From the NCBI GenBank assembly GCA_947502265.1, contig CANMZB010000027.1:1-50141 (forward strand): a DNA stretch of 50,141 nucleotides, in the 5' to 3' direction. Positions 16,953 to 25,292 of the stretch are shown here, piece after piece. A program made the translations under genes and the position numbers. The notes under the pieces are model-generated. The model saw only the letters and a program-made list of their open reading frames with translations. It was not told the origin of the DNA and did not search any database. Numbering within the stretch: position 1 is the stretch's first letter; each line of letters begins with the position of its first letter. The stretch comes from an uncultured Sulfitobacter sp. (GTDB taxonomy: Bacteria; Pseudomonadota; Alphaproteobacteria; Rhodobacterales; Rhodobacteraceae).

Positions 16953-17372
16953 CTAATAGGCACCATCCTGAAGAATGTGATCATGCCCCAACGCTTCGAG
17001 ACCGCTGGCGATTTCGTCCGCGCACAACGGATGTGCAAGCAGATAGTGCGCTGTCGGCGTATCGGCGCGTTCGGCCGCCAGTGACAGCGCCTCTTCCCAC
17101 CCGTCTGCATCGAAGTCACCGCGCCCGAGCCACATCAACGCAACCAGTTCGTGCTGGTGTTCCGGCACCATCCTGTCAATCTCGTCAACAAGCTGCGCCT
17201 GCGTGCCGCCGCTGCCCACTTCTTCGGCCAGCGTGACATGATGCCCGCCCTGCCCTGCGTTATCGCGGGCATCGCGCGGCGTGTCCTCGTCGCCAAGGCT
17301 GACTGCGCGCATCTTGAACACAAGGCGGCTCAGGAAACCTGGCTCGATTGTCATCTCTACCTTGTCACTCAT
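16953..17372 (-). CDS. DUF3775 family protein
   Basis: This 139-residue, acidic soluble protein resembles the DUF3775 family, known mainly from alphaproteobacteria and of unknown function. Visible landmarks are VPEHQHELVALMWLGRGD in the middle and TPTAHYLLAHPLCADEIASG near the end. It ends 10 bases from the convergent FixK-like gene. It is divergent from the second usp, and the shared 168-base gap holds an FNR box. The -10 region expected on this strand reads TATGCG, a weak fit. This makes it a candidate for co-regulation with usp. No catalytic motif was seen. Confidence 0.8.
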   Translation of the reverse strand: MSDKVEMTIEPGFLSRLVFKMRAVSLGDEDTPRDARDNAGQGGHHVTLAEEVGSGGTQAQLVDEIDRMVPEHQHELVALMWLGRGDFDADGWEEALSLAAERADTPTAHYLLAHPLCADEIASGLEALGHDHILQDGAY

Positions 17373-17456
17373 CTTCGCGTCCTTTGTTTCGGGGTTTCAT
17401 CCGCATCACCTGTAACGGGCCTTGTTCCCGCATAACACACAACTGCGCACCGCAAT

Positions 17457-17498
17457 TTGATCGGGATCAACACGCGCGCGCGATTTTCTGTTATTATC
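17457..17498. promoter_or_regulatory. FNR box and -10 between DUF3775 and usp
   Basis: TTGATCGGGATCAA (17457-17470) is a perfect FNR box. For usp (+), class II geometry predicts a -10 at about 17493-17498. TATTAT at 17492-17497 fits well and gives a leader of about 36 bases. The same box is 91 bases from the DUF3775 start on the other strand. Confidence 0.85.
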
Positions 17499-17540
17499 GG
17501 GGACAACAGCACCGCCCCGGATCAAGCAAAGGAACACGAC

Positions 17541-18380
17541 ATGGCCCTCAAGACAATACTCGTCTGCTTCACCGATGAAGCCGGCGCCGAAAGCCTCGCC
17601 GCCGCCGCCTGTGCGCTGGCGCGCCGCCACGATGCACATCTGATCGGGCTGCATACCGTCGAGTCGCTGATGGTGTATCCCGGCATCGCGGTAAACCTGC
17701 CCGCCACTGTCTACGAGACGTTCGGTGATGCGCAGGTTGCCCAAACCGCCAGTTTGAAAGCCGTCTTTGACGCGCATACCAGCCGCGAAGAATTTGTATC
17801 CGAATGGCGGATGATCAAAAGCGAGGCCGATACAGGTGCCAACAAGATCGTGGAAAGCGCGCGCTGCGTCGACATCGTGTTGTTGGCCGCCGCCCAAGAA
17901 GGCGCAGACATCCCCGCCCAGCTCAGGCTGATCGAGACGGTAATCCGCGATGCGGGACGTCCTGTCGTGACCGTGCCTGCGTCCTTTGAGGGTGATACGC
18001 TGGGGCGCTCCGTATTGATCGGCTGGAACGGCACCCGCGAAGCGGCCCGGGCGGCACATGATGCGCTGGCCCTGCTACAAGACGGCGACAGCGCCCACAT
18101 CCTGCGCGTGAACGACAGCCCCTATGACGAGATGCGTGATTCCGTTTCCACCGATCTTGCCGCCACCTTTGCGCGCCACGGAATCCAAACCACGCTGGTC
18201 CAGCGGACGTGGAGCCACGGCAGCGTTGCAGACGCGCTCAACAAAGAGGCCTTCGAGGCGGGTGTCGATATGATCGCCGTCGGCGCGTATGGCCATTCGC
18301 GCGCCTATGATCTGGTGATTGGCGGGGCCACCCGCGATCTGCTCAAACATGCACAGGTACCGGTTCTTTTCTCGCGCTAG
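17541..18380 (+). CDS. Tandem universal stress protein (Usp), FNR-controlled
   Basis: This protein of 279 residues has two Usp domains. The first begins MALKTILVCFTDEAGAES and the second begins near SVLIGWNGTREAARAAHDAL. The C-terminal signature MIAVGAYGHSRAYDLVIGG followed by ATRDLL fits the ATP-binding Usp class. The ATG at 17541 is chosen because AAGGAA (17529-17534) lies just upstream and the TTG further upstream is inside the FNR box. Known: two-domain Usps of this kind are often induced by anaerobiosis through FNR-type regulators. It shares its promoter region with the DUF3775 gene. Confidence 0.9.
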   Translation: MALKTILVCFTDEAGAESLAAAACALARRHDAHLIGLHTVESLMVYPGIAVNLPATVYETFGDAQVAQTASLKAVFDAHTSREEFVSEWRMIKSEADTGANKIVESARCVDIVLLAAAQEGADIPAQLRLIETVIRDAGRPVVTVPASFEGDTLGRSVLIGWNGTREAARAAHDALALLQDGDSAHILRVNDSPYDEMRDSVSTDLAATFARHGIQTTLVQRTWSHGSVADALNKEAFEAGVDMIAVGAYGHSRAYDLVIGGATRDLLKHAQVPVLFSR

Positions 18381-18544
18381 GCACCGGTACAAACCAGCGA
18401 GGACAGTCTGCCACAGCATAGAAAAATGCACGGTCCGGGGCACGGCAGGTCAACCAGTAGGCTTTCGCCCTAATTTCGGCACTTTCAAAGGCTATGCCGT
18501 GGCAGACACAGGATCAGCACCCGATCGACCCGCGAGGACCGAGT

Positions 18545-20071
18545 ATGAGAAGAACGCCCATCAAGCTGTTACAATCTGCGCTCTCGTATTTTGACCTGCG
18601 CGTCGAAAGTAAAAGCATCGCGACAGACCGGTCCCTGATCGAGCACGAGATCGAAGCGTTGAATGCACATTCCATCGTCAGCCTGGTCAACGCGGCGGGC
18701 GTGATTCTGGAAGTGAACAAGCTTTTTGTCGAAACCTTCGGGTATGGCGAGGAAGAGTTGCTCGGGCAGCCAATCACCACGATCTATTCGAACAGCGAAT
18801 GGGCGAATTATGAAGCGATTCACACCGCGATGAACACGGACATCTGTTGGACCGGCGAGCAGCGGCTCAAACACAAGGACGGCAGCAACGTCTGGACGCG
18901 CACCACAAGTTATCCATTGTACGACACGGACGGAAACCACATCAAAAGCATCTCCATCCGGACCGATGTCACCAACAGCAAGCTCGTCGATTCCGAGCGC
19001 GACATGCACGCCGCCCTACACATGTTTCAGGACGGAATGCTGATGTTTACGACAGATACGCTACGCTTTACCTACATGAATCGCGCCGCGATGGAGCGGT
19101 GGGGCTGGTCGGAAAGCGACTATATGGGTAAGACGCTGGCTGGTATGATACCGGATTTCGAGCCCCGTAAATTTCTGGAAATAGCACAACCGCTGCTGGA
19201 GGGCGACGTTTCGGAAATCGTCTATATCTCCGATTTGTCCGCAGACCCCTATGAGATCACGCTTCAACTTACGCATGCAGCGGACGGCACACCGCGCTTC
19301 GTAAGCATCGAACGCAACATCGCCGGTCGGCTGGCATTGGAAAAGGCCAAAGACGAATTCACCGCCACCGTCAGCCACGAATTGCGCTCTCCCCTGACAT
19401 CAATCAAAGGCGGGCTGGGGCTGGTGCTGTCGGGGGCTGCGGGGGAGGTTCCGGCCAAGGCGCGCGGCCTGCTGGAGATTGCCCACCGCAACGCGGACCG
19501 TCTGGTTTTGATCGTTAACGATATGCTTGATCTCGAAAAGATCGCCGCCGGACAGATGGCTTTTACATTGCGGCCCTATGACGTCGCCAACCTGTTCGAT
19601 GAAGCCGTACGCGCGAATGAGGCCTATCTGGCACAATACAACATCGGTGTGCGCATCGAAGGACTGGAACAGCCCGTCACACTGGTCTGCGATCCTGACC
19701 GGATGTTGCAAGTGCTGGGCAATCTCCTGACCAACGCCGCAAAATTTTCCAGCAAAAACAGCGATATCCGGCTTTCAGTTAACGTAGATCCAACGGAAAT
19801 CACACTCTCGGTTCAGGACTACGGCATGGGTATCCCGCAAGACGCGCAGGAAACCATCTTTGAGCGCTTCACACAGGCCCGCAGCAACGACCGCACCCGC
19901 ATGAACGGCACCGGATTGGGCCTGAGCATTGTGAAAGCCATCGTCGACGGCCACGAGGGCCGCGTGGAAATGGACAGCACGGAAGGCGTCGGCACCACGT
20001 TCCGCGTTATCCTGCCACGCCGCTCCGAAGTTGCGCTATCACCCCCCGCGCTGACCGGCGTCGCCAGTTAA
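18545..20071 (+). CDS. PAS-domain sensor histidine kinase (soluble)
   Basis: This 508-residue kinase has no membrane helix. PAS domain 1 lies at ~35-150 (IVSLVNAAGVILEVNKLFVE), and a second PAS at ~155-265 (FTYMNRAAMERWGWSESDYM). HisKA follows with the phospho-acceptor His278 (TVSHELRSPLTSI), then an ATPase domain with an N box (LTNAAKFS), DYGMGIP and GTGLGLSIV. There is no receiver. The ATG at 18545 is chosen for the GAGGA at 18534-18538; an open frame extends to 18494. It probably senses a cytoplasmic redox or energy cue. No regulator gene is adjacent, but the OmpR-type regulator at 15325 is 2.5 kb away. Confidence 0.9.
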   Translation: MRRTPIKLLQSALSYFDLRVESKSIATDRSLIEHEIEALNAHSIVSLVNAAGVILEVNKLFVETFGYGEEELLGQPITTIYSNSEWANYEAIHTAMNTDICWTGEQRLKHKDGSNVWTRTTSYPLYDTDGNHIKSISIRTDVTNSKLVDSERDMHAALHMFQDGMLMFTTDTLRFTYMNRAAMERWGWSESDYMGKTLAGMIPDFEPRKFLEIAQPLLEGDVSEIVYISDLSADPYEITLQLTHAADGTPRFVSIERNIAGRLALEKAKDEFTATVSHELRSPLTSIKGGLGLVLSGAAGEVPAKARGLLEIAHRNADRLVLIVNDMLDLEKIAAGQMAFTLRPYDVANLFDEAVRANEAYLAQYNIGVRIEGLEQPVTLVCDPDRMLQVLGNLLTNAAKFSSKNSDIRLSVNVDPTEITLSVQDYGMGIPQDAQETIFERFTQARSNDRTRMNGTGLGLSIVKAIVDGHEGRVEMDSTEGVGTTFRVILPRRSEVALSPPALTGVAS

Positions 20072-20210
20072 AACAGGCTTTGCGCCGCCACTGGCAAGGC
20101 GGGAAAAACGTTCACCACCGTTTTCAGGTCGGGGACAGGCATCTGCCGGTTGGCAGAACGCAAAATTTCATCCCGTACAATGGCAGCATTGCGCCTTTTG
20201 TAGCGCCGTA

Positions 20211-22847
20211 TCAGGCGATTGGCGCAATCTCCACCGTGGGGCGTGTGCCGCCCAATACGGCAAAGGCCATCTGGCGACAGGAAAACACGATCACCTGCTG
20301 GTCCAGCGCAACGCGGTGCAAGGCGGTGAACATCTTGATGATACGGTCATCGTCGGAATAGACCAACGCATCGTCCAGCACGATTGGCATCGGCTTGCCC
20401 TGTCTGGCGAAAAGCCGTGCAAACGCGAGGCGGGTCAGGATCGCGATCTGCTCCTGCGTGCCGCCGCTCAGCACCTCCAGCGCCTCCTCTGCACCATCGC
20501 GTGCCAGACCGCTAGGCAACAGCGACGCAGGATCAAAGCTGAGCGCGGCATCGGCGTGCAGGATGGAAAGCAGCGGCGCAAGTTCTTGCTGGACGGGGCC
20601 GAAATAAGTCTCCTGTGCCGCGCCCCGTTTGGCCGCCAACGTCTCGACAAGCAGCGCAAGACTTTCGGCTTCATGGGCGAAACGGGCGGCACGGTCTTCT
20701 GCAATCTGGTGACGCCCTGTCACTTCGGCCAGCGCCTCTTCGACGCCGTCCTCGGCGCGCGCCCGGATGGTCGCATTCAGATCTGCGCGCTCGGCGGTGA
20801 GGCGGGAAATGTCGCGCTGTGCGTTGTCAACGGCACTGCGCGCACGGGTCAGATTGGCCATCACGGTGGCCGGATCAGGCGCATCCTTGCCCAACTCGTC
20901 TGCCATGCGCGTGGCTTCGGCCAACGCCGCTTCGGCGACGGTTTGCGCGCGGGCGGCATCGGTTTTGCGGGCCTCGAAGGTCGCGGGATCACCAAAGGCA
21001 CCGGCGGCGGCGTCAAAACCTGCGGTGGCGGCACTGTGTTGCGCCTGCGCACGCGCCAATGCCGTCTGTGCGGCGGCGTCGGTGGCACTTGCCGCCTCAT
21101 AGGCAGCACGGTGTTGCTGTTCGGCGCGCTCTGCGGTTTCGAGATCGCGGATCAGGGCATCAGGATCGGCGGGTGCCTCATCCCGTGCGGGGGCCTGCGC
21201 CGCCATCACACCAGCGGCTTGGGCCTGCGCCGCCTGCACCACCTCGATGCCTTCGGGGGCAAGCGTGGCCAGAACCGTTTTCAAAAGCGTGACCTCGCTT
21301 TGGGCTTCCTGCCTGCGCCGCGCCGCAGCGCGCGCCCCGGCAACATCCGCAACCCCCGCCTCCTCCAGCACCGCTTCAAGTGCTTCATGGGCTTGCGTCA
21401 CCTTCCCCATATCGGCGGCCGCGGCCCCCGGATCGAGGGTCATTTGCCCAATGCCGGGAAGATCGAACACCTCCCGCGTCAGGATGATGTGGCTCTCGAT
21501 CGGGGCGCCCTTGTACAAGATGCGCTGTGGGCCATCATAGCGCAGTTGCATGCGCACACCGCCTGACGCCACCTCCGCTCCGGCCTCTTTCCACGCTGCA
21601 TGGGCGGCCTCGACCCGCTCAAGCAGCGGGGCATTCACCCGCAATGTCCCAAGCGCGGCGTTCGCCTGTTCCAGCGCGCCGCGTTTTTGTACGATTTCGG
21701 CCAGTTGCTTGCTTAGGGCTTCATGTTTTTCCTGTGCATTGCGGCGCAACGCGCCCTGCTGCGCCGCCTCGCGCGCACGGCGTAGCTTCAAGAGCGCCTC
21801 TGCCGCCGCGCGCCACGCCGCTTCAGCCGCGCGCGCGCGTGTCCCTGCGGTGTCCGCCTCTGACTGGCACGTCTTTTGGCGCTCCTGCGCCCCTTGTAGC
21901 GCCTTGTCCGCCTGCGCGTACGCTTCGGCTTGTGCAAGCAACCGGTCCAGCGTTTCGCGTGATCTGTCGTGCTCCAGCTCTTTCAGGCGAACCTGTGCGC
22001 GCATCTCCTTAAGGCGATCCGCATGGGCCGTCGCTGCACGCTCTGCAATCTGCGCCTCTTCCAACGCGGACTGTCGCGTTTTATGTGCCTCGGGCTGGTC
22101 AAGCGCGCCAAGCCGGGTGGCGACCTGCCGCCGCTGGCTCAACGCCGCTGTCAGCTTGGTGCAGGCCTCCTCCAGCTCCGCCTTGCGGCGACCCAGCGCT
22201 TCGGCTTCCTGCACCGCCTCCTTCCATGGGCCATTCGCCTTGGGTTGCCCCGTGGCGGTGGCAAGCCGAGCAAGGGAGGCGCGCGCCGCCTCGATCACGC
22301 GGTCCATCCGCCGCCCGCCGGTGACCATGTCAATCTCGCCCGCGACCGACGACAAAAGATCGCGCCGCGCGCCCAGAAGCTTTTCCTTCTCGGTCTTTTC
22401 CGCGCCACTGCTGCCTTGCGGCTCAAGCGCGGTGGTGCCCTGTCGCACCCACAAAAGCCCTGCTGGCCCCTCCAGCCCCTTGTCCATCAGCGCTGCAATC
22501 CACCGCTCGGCCTCGTCATCCTGCGCGATCAACGTGCCGCGTGCATCGCGCACAGAGGCGCGTTTTTGCGACAAAAACGATTTCTCCAGTGTGAAACGCC
22601 CGCTCGGCAGATCGATTTCCGCGCTGATGCGCACCGGCCCGCCCGCGCGCGGCTGCAACGACTTCACATCCCGCGTTGCCGCCCCGTATTTAAGGAAAAA
22701 CAACGCATGCAACGCGTCGAAAAACGTCGATTTACCGAATTCATTCGCTTCGGAAACAACGGTAACGCCGTCACCGATGCCGGTGATCGCCGCCGTTTGA
22801 CCGGCGAATTTGCGCACGTTGGACAATGTGAGGCTGCGCAGCTTCAT
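20211..22847 (-). CDS. YhaN/SbcC-like SMC-type ATPase
   Basis: This 878-residue protein has split ABC-ATPase halves. The N-terminal Walker A (EANEFGKST) has its Lys at residue 39. A long coiled coil rich in Ala, Glu, Gln and Arg covers about 170-740. The C-terminal part has the signature LSGGTQEQ and Walker B (PIVLDDALVYSDDD). The layout matches YhaN (COG4717)/SbcC/Rad50 proteins. Role: DNA end or double-strand-break processing with the nuclease encoded just upstream; the two ORFs overlap by 4 bases (ATGA), so they are translationally coupled and probably form a complex. It ends 139 bases from the convergent kinase gene. Confidence 0.85.
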   Translation of the reverse strand: MKLRSLTLSNVRKFAGQTAAITGIGDGVTVVSEANEFGKSTFFDALHALFFLKYGAATRDVKSLQPRAGGPVRISAEIDLPSGRFTLEKSFLSQKRASVRDARGTLIAQDDEAERWIAALMDKGLEGPAGLLWVRQGTTALEPQGSSGAEKTEKEKLLGARRDLLSSVAGEIDMVTGGRRMDRVIEAARASLARLATATGQPKANGPWKEAVQEAEALGRRKAELEEACTKLTAALSQRRQVATRLGALDQPEAHKTRQSALEEAQIAERAATAHADRLKEMRAQVRLKELEHDRSRETLDRLLAQAEAYAQADKALQGAQERQKTCQSEADTAGTRARAAEAAWRAAAEALLKLRRAREAAQQGALRRNAQEKHEALSKQLAEIVQKRGALEQANAALGTLRVNAPLLERVEAAHAAWKEAGAEVASGGVRMQLRYDGPQRILYKGAPIESHIILTREVFDLPGIGQMTLDPGAAAADMGKVTQAHEALEAVLEEAGVADVAGARAAARRRQEAQSEVTLLKTVLATLAPEGIEVVQAAQAQAAGVMAAQAPARDEAPADPDALIRDLETAERAEQQHRAAYEAASATDAAAQTALARAQAQHSAATAGFDAAAGAFGDPATFEARKTDAARAQTVAEAALAEATRMADELGKDAPDPATVMANLTRARSAVDNAQRDISRLTAERADLNATIRARAEDGVEEALAEVTGRHQIAEDRAARFAHEAESLALLVETLAAKRGAAQETYFGPVQQELAPLLSILHADAALSFDPASLLPSGLARDGAEEALEVLSGGTQEQIAILTRLAFARLFARQGKPMPIVLDDALVYSDDDRIIKMFTALHRVALDQQVIVFSCRQMAFAVLGGTRPTVEIAPIA

Positions 22848-23974
22848 GCTTCTTCCTCCACAGCGACAAACGAGAAAAGATGCGAGAGCGCCGACAGGGC
22901 CGTGCGCCGGTCTTCGGCAGACAGATCGGGGTCTTGCGTGCGCGCGGACAGCGTTTCGGCGGCTTGTCGTAAGGCACCTCCCGACGGGTCGATCCCGTCA
23001 AGGTCGCTTGCTTCCTGCGCCAGTTGCACCGCTGCCAGATCGCTTTTGAAGCTCATAAAATCCGGTGCTGCGCGGTCCAGAAGTGTTTGCAAGCTGTGGC
23101 GTTCGCGCAGGCCCAGACGCCCCTGCGCAACCAGATCGACAAGCGTATCGCGCCGCGCCGCGAGGTCAGGCAGGGTTGCGCCAAGCAAGGCGGCAATATC
23201 TTCTCCCGGCGTCAGATCAAGGTCAAGGCGCTGCCATGTGATCTCTCCCACCGGCACGGGTGTGACCGATGGCGTTGCCCCCTGCGCCTCAATCGCCACC
23301 AGCAGGGCAAGGCCGGTTTGGTTATGTTTAAAGCTGTCGGGTTCGGGGGTGCCGGAGTACCAAGTGTCAGGTGTGATCCTGATCTGCCCGTGCCAATCAC
23401 CAAGCCCCAGATAATCAAGCCCCGCCTGCGCGGCACGATCCGGCGCGATAATGCCCGTTGGACCATCAGGCGCGTCGCTGCCAAAGTCATGGATACCGCC
23501 ATGGCCCAGACCGACGCGGATAACGCCATCCGGCGTCGGTTGATCCATCTCGATCGTCAGATCGCGGCCCGGATTGCGCGCAGTGCAAGGCGCGGGCAAA
23601 ACCACTGCCCCTTCGAGCATCGCAGGCGCAGAGCTGAGCGCGAGGATCACATTGTCAGGCTTGTCACGCGCGATGGTTTGCCACAATTCGGTCGCGGCAA
23701 GGCTGTCGTGGTTTCCGGGCATCACGACCCACGTCAGATCCGCCGCCTGCGCCATCGCATTCAGCGCCTGCCGCGTCACCGTTGGCGCAGGTGTTTCCTG
23801 ATCAAAGGTATCGCCCGCCAAAAGGATCGTCCCCGCCCCGCCGTCCCGCGCGGCCTGTGCCAGACGATCCAGCGCGCTGTGGCGGGCCTGTCGCAAACGA
23901 CCCCGCACATCTTCTGCGTGGCGGCCAAAGGGTTTACCCAGATGCAGGTCGGACGAATGGAGGAAACGGAACAT
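22844..23974 (-). CDS. YhaO/SbcD-like DNA repair exonuclease
   Basis: This protein of about 376 residues is a calcineurin-like metallophosphoesterase of the Mre11/SbcD group. Metal-binding motifs are visible in order: FLHSSDLHLG (D9, H11), LLAGDTFDQ, MPGNHD, LGHGGIHD and LGLGDWHG. The ATG at 23974 (MFRFLHSSDLHLG) is chosen because the family starts right at this strand; the open frame runs on to 24193 but adds unrelated sequence. Its stop overlaps the ATPase gene (ATGA). The pair recalls the YhaO-YhaN system of Bacillus and makes a DNA repair function likely. Confidence 0.88.
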   Translation of the reverse strand: MFRFLHSSDLHLGKPFGRHAEDVRGRLRQARHSALDRLAQAARDGGAGTILLAGDTFDQETPAPTVTRQALNAMAQAADLTWVVMPGNHDSLAATELWQTIARDKPDNVILALSSAPAMLEGAVVLPAPCTARNPGRDLTIEMDQPTPDGVIRVGLGHGGIHDFGSDAPDGPTGIIAPDRAAQAGLDYLGLGDWHGQIRITPDTWYSGTPEPDSFKHNQTGLALLVAIEAQGATPSVTPVPVGEITWQRLDLDLTPGEDIAALLGATLPDLAARRDTLVDLVAQGRLGLRERHSLQTLLDRAAPDFMSFKSDLAAVQLAQEASDLDGIDPSGGALRQAAETLSARTQDPDLSAEDRRTALSALSHLFSFVAVEEEA

Positions 23975-24134
23975 GAACAGGCTCGTTCTGATACAGCAGG
24001 AAAACGCAGTCTGCGGTTCGTGCAGGATAGGGTCAAGCGGCGATTTTTGCTGCCATCCAGAACCGCGCCCTGTATGCTGCCCCCGTCCTGCCTGCCGCTT
24101 TTTCATAAATCTCTGAACCAAACAGCCGCCCGAG

Positions 24135-25271
24135 ATGTTATGTACCATCATGTCACCGTTCGAGGACCGGAGTATCCCCTTGGAAGATATCAAATCAATC
24201 CGCCGCTCCCTTCAACTTCTCAGCATAATTGCCAGCCTGGTTACGGCATATTTCGCCAAGGATCTGATTTTGCCGGTGCTTTTGGGCACTCTTCTGGCGC
24301 TGACGCTCAGCCCTGTGAGCCGCAGTCTGGCAAGGGCCGGCATACCAAGCGGCGTTTCAGCCGGTGTATTGGTCAGCCTGTCGGGCATCGCGATACTTTT
24401 GTTACTGGGCCTTTCTGCGGGGACAGTCGCGCTTTGGTCCGACGAATTGCCAAGCATGGGCGCGGAGCTTCAGCGCAAGCTGAGCGGGATGTCGGATACC
24501 GTCGAGACCGTGCGCCGCGCCTCGGAGGAAGTCGAGAAAATCAGCGAAGGCAGCAACGCGCCGCCAGAAGTGGTGGTGAAACAGCCCGGCCTGCTTGACA
24601 CCGCGATGAGCAGCGGCATGCGATTGGGCGGCACGCTGGCGGTGACGCTGGTGCTGGCGCTGTTTTTGCTGGCCTCAGGCAATCTGTTCTATGTCAAACT
24701 TGTCCAGTCGTTCCAGACAATCACCGGCAAAAAGCGCGCGCTGGCGGCGGTGTACGACGTTGAAAAGCGCGTGTCGCGCTATCTACTGACGATCACGATC
24801 ATCAATGCCGTGCTTGGCCTGTGCATCGGCGGCTTTCTTTGGGCGCTCGGCCTGCCCGGCGCGCATATTTTCGGTGTTGCTGCGTTTTTGCTAAATTTCC
24901 TGCCCTATCTCGGCAGTATGCTTGGCGCGCTGATAACAGGCGCTTATGCGGTGATCACCTTTGACGTTGTCGGCTATGCCTTGCTGGCTCCGGCGGGGTA
25001 TATGGCGCTTTCGGCGTTCGAAGGGCAGCTGATCACGCCATGGCTTGTTGGACGGCGCCTTGAGCTGAACACCGTTGCCGTGTTTCTGACTGTCGTGTTC
25101 TGGGGGTGGTTGTGGGGGCTTCCCGGCGCGTTGATTGCGGTGCCGTTTCTGGTGGTGTTCAAAGTGGTGTGCGAGAACGTGGAAGCGTTACACATCTTCG
25201 GCCATTTTCTTGGCAGTTCGCTCACGGATCAGCGGGATATACCGCCGGAGACGAAAAAAGGCGCGGTGTGA
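24135..25271 (+). CDS. AI-2E family transporter (PerM/TqsA-like)
   Basis: This protein of about 378 residues has seven to eight hydrophobic helices. It shows the family layout: two helices near the N-terminus, a charged stretch (~95-150), and a helical C-terminal half with LLNFLPYLGSMLGALI and EGQLITPWLVGRRLELN. Known: members include TqsA (autoinducer-2 exporter) and ion or proton antiporters; the substrate here cannot be read from sequence. Start choice is uncertain: ATG 24135 has weak upstream GAG, and ATG 24150 (MSPFEDRS) is the alternative. It diverges from the nuclease gene and ends inside a bidirectional terminator. Confidence 0.85.
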   Translation: MLCTIMSPFEDRSIPLEDIKSIRRSLQLLSIIASLVTAYFAKDLILPVLLGTLLALTLSPVSRSLARAGIPSGVSAGVLVSLSGIAILLLLGLSAGTVALWSDELPSMGAELQRKLSGMSDTVETVRRASEEVEKISEGSNAPPEVVVKQPGLLDTAMSSGMRLGGTLAVTLVLALFLLASGNLFYVKLVQSFQTITGKKRALAAVYDVEKRVSRYLLTITIINAVLGLCIGGFLWALGLPGAHIFGVAAFLLNFLPYLGSMLGALITGAYAVITFDVVGYALLAPAGYMALSAFEGQLITPWLVGRRLELNTVAVFLTVVFWGWLWGLPGALIAVPFLVVFKVVCENVEALHIFGHFLGSSLTDQRDIPPETKKGAV

Positions 25272-25285
25272 GTGCCGCGCCTTTT
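25256..25285. terminator. Bidirectional intrinsic terminator
   Basis: AAAAGGCGCGG (25256-25266) and CCGCGCCTTTT (25275-25285) form a perfect 11-bp stem with an 8-base loop and T runs on both strands (TTTT on +, TTTTTT on -). It serves the convergent AI-2E transporter gene, whose stop codon is within the loop, and the TRAP transporter genes. Confidence 0.9.
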
Positions 25286-25292
25286 CAGGAGG

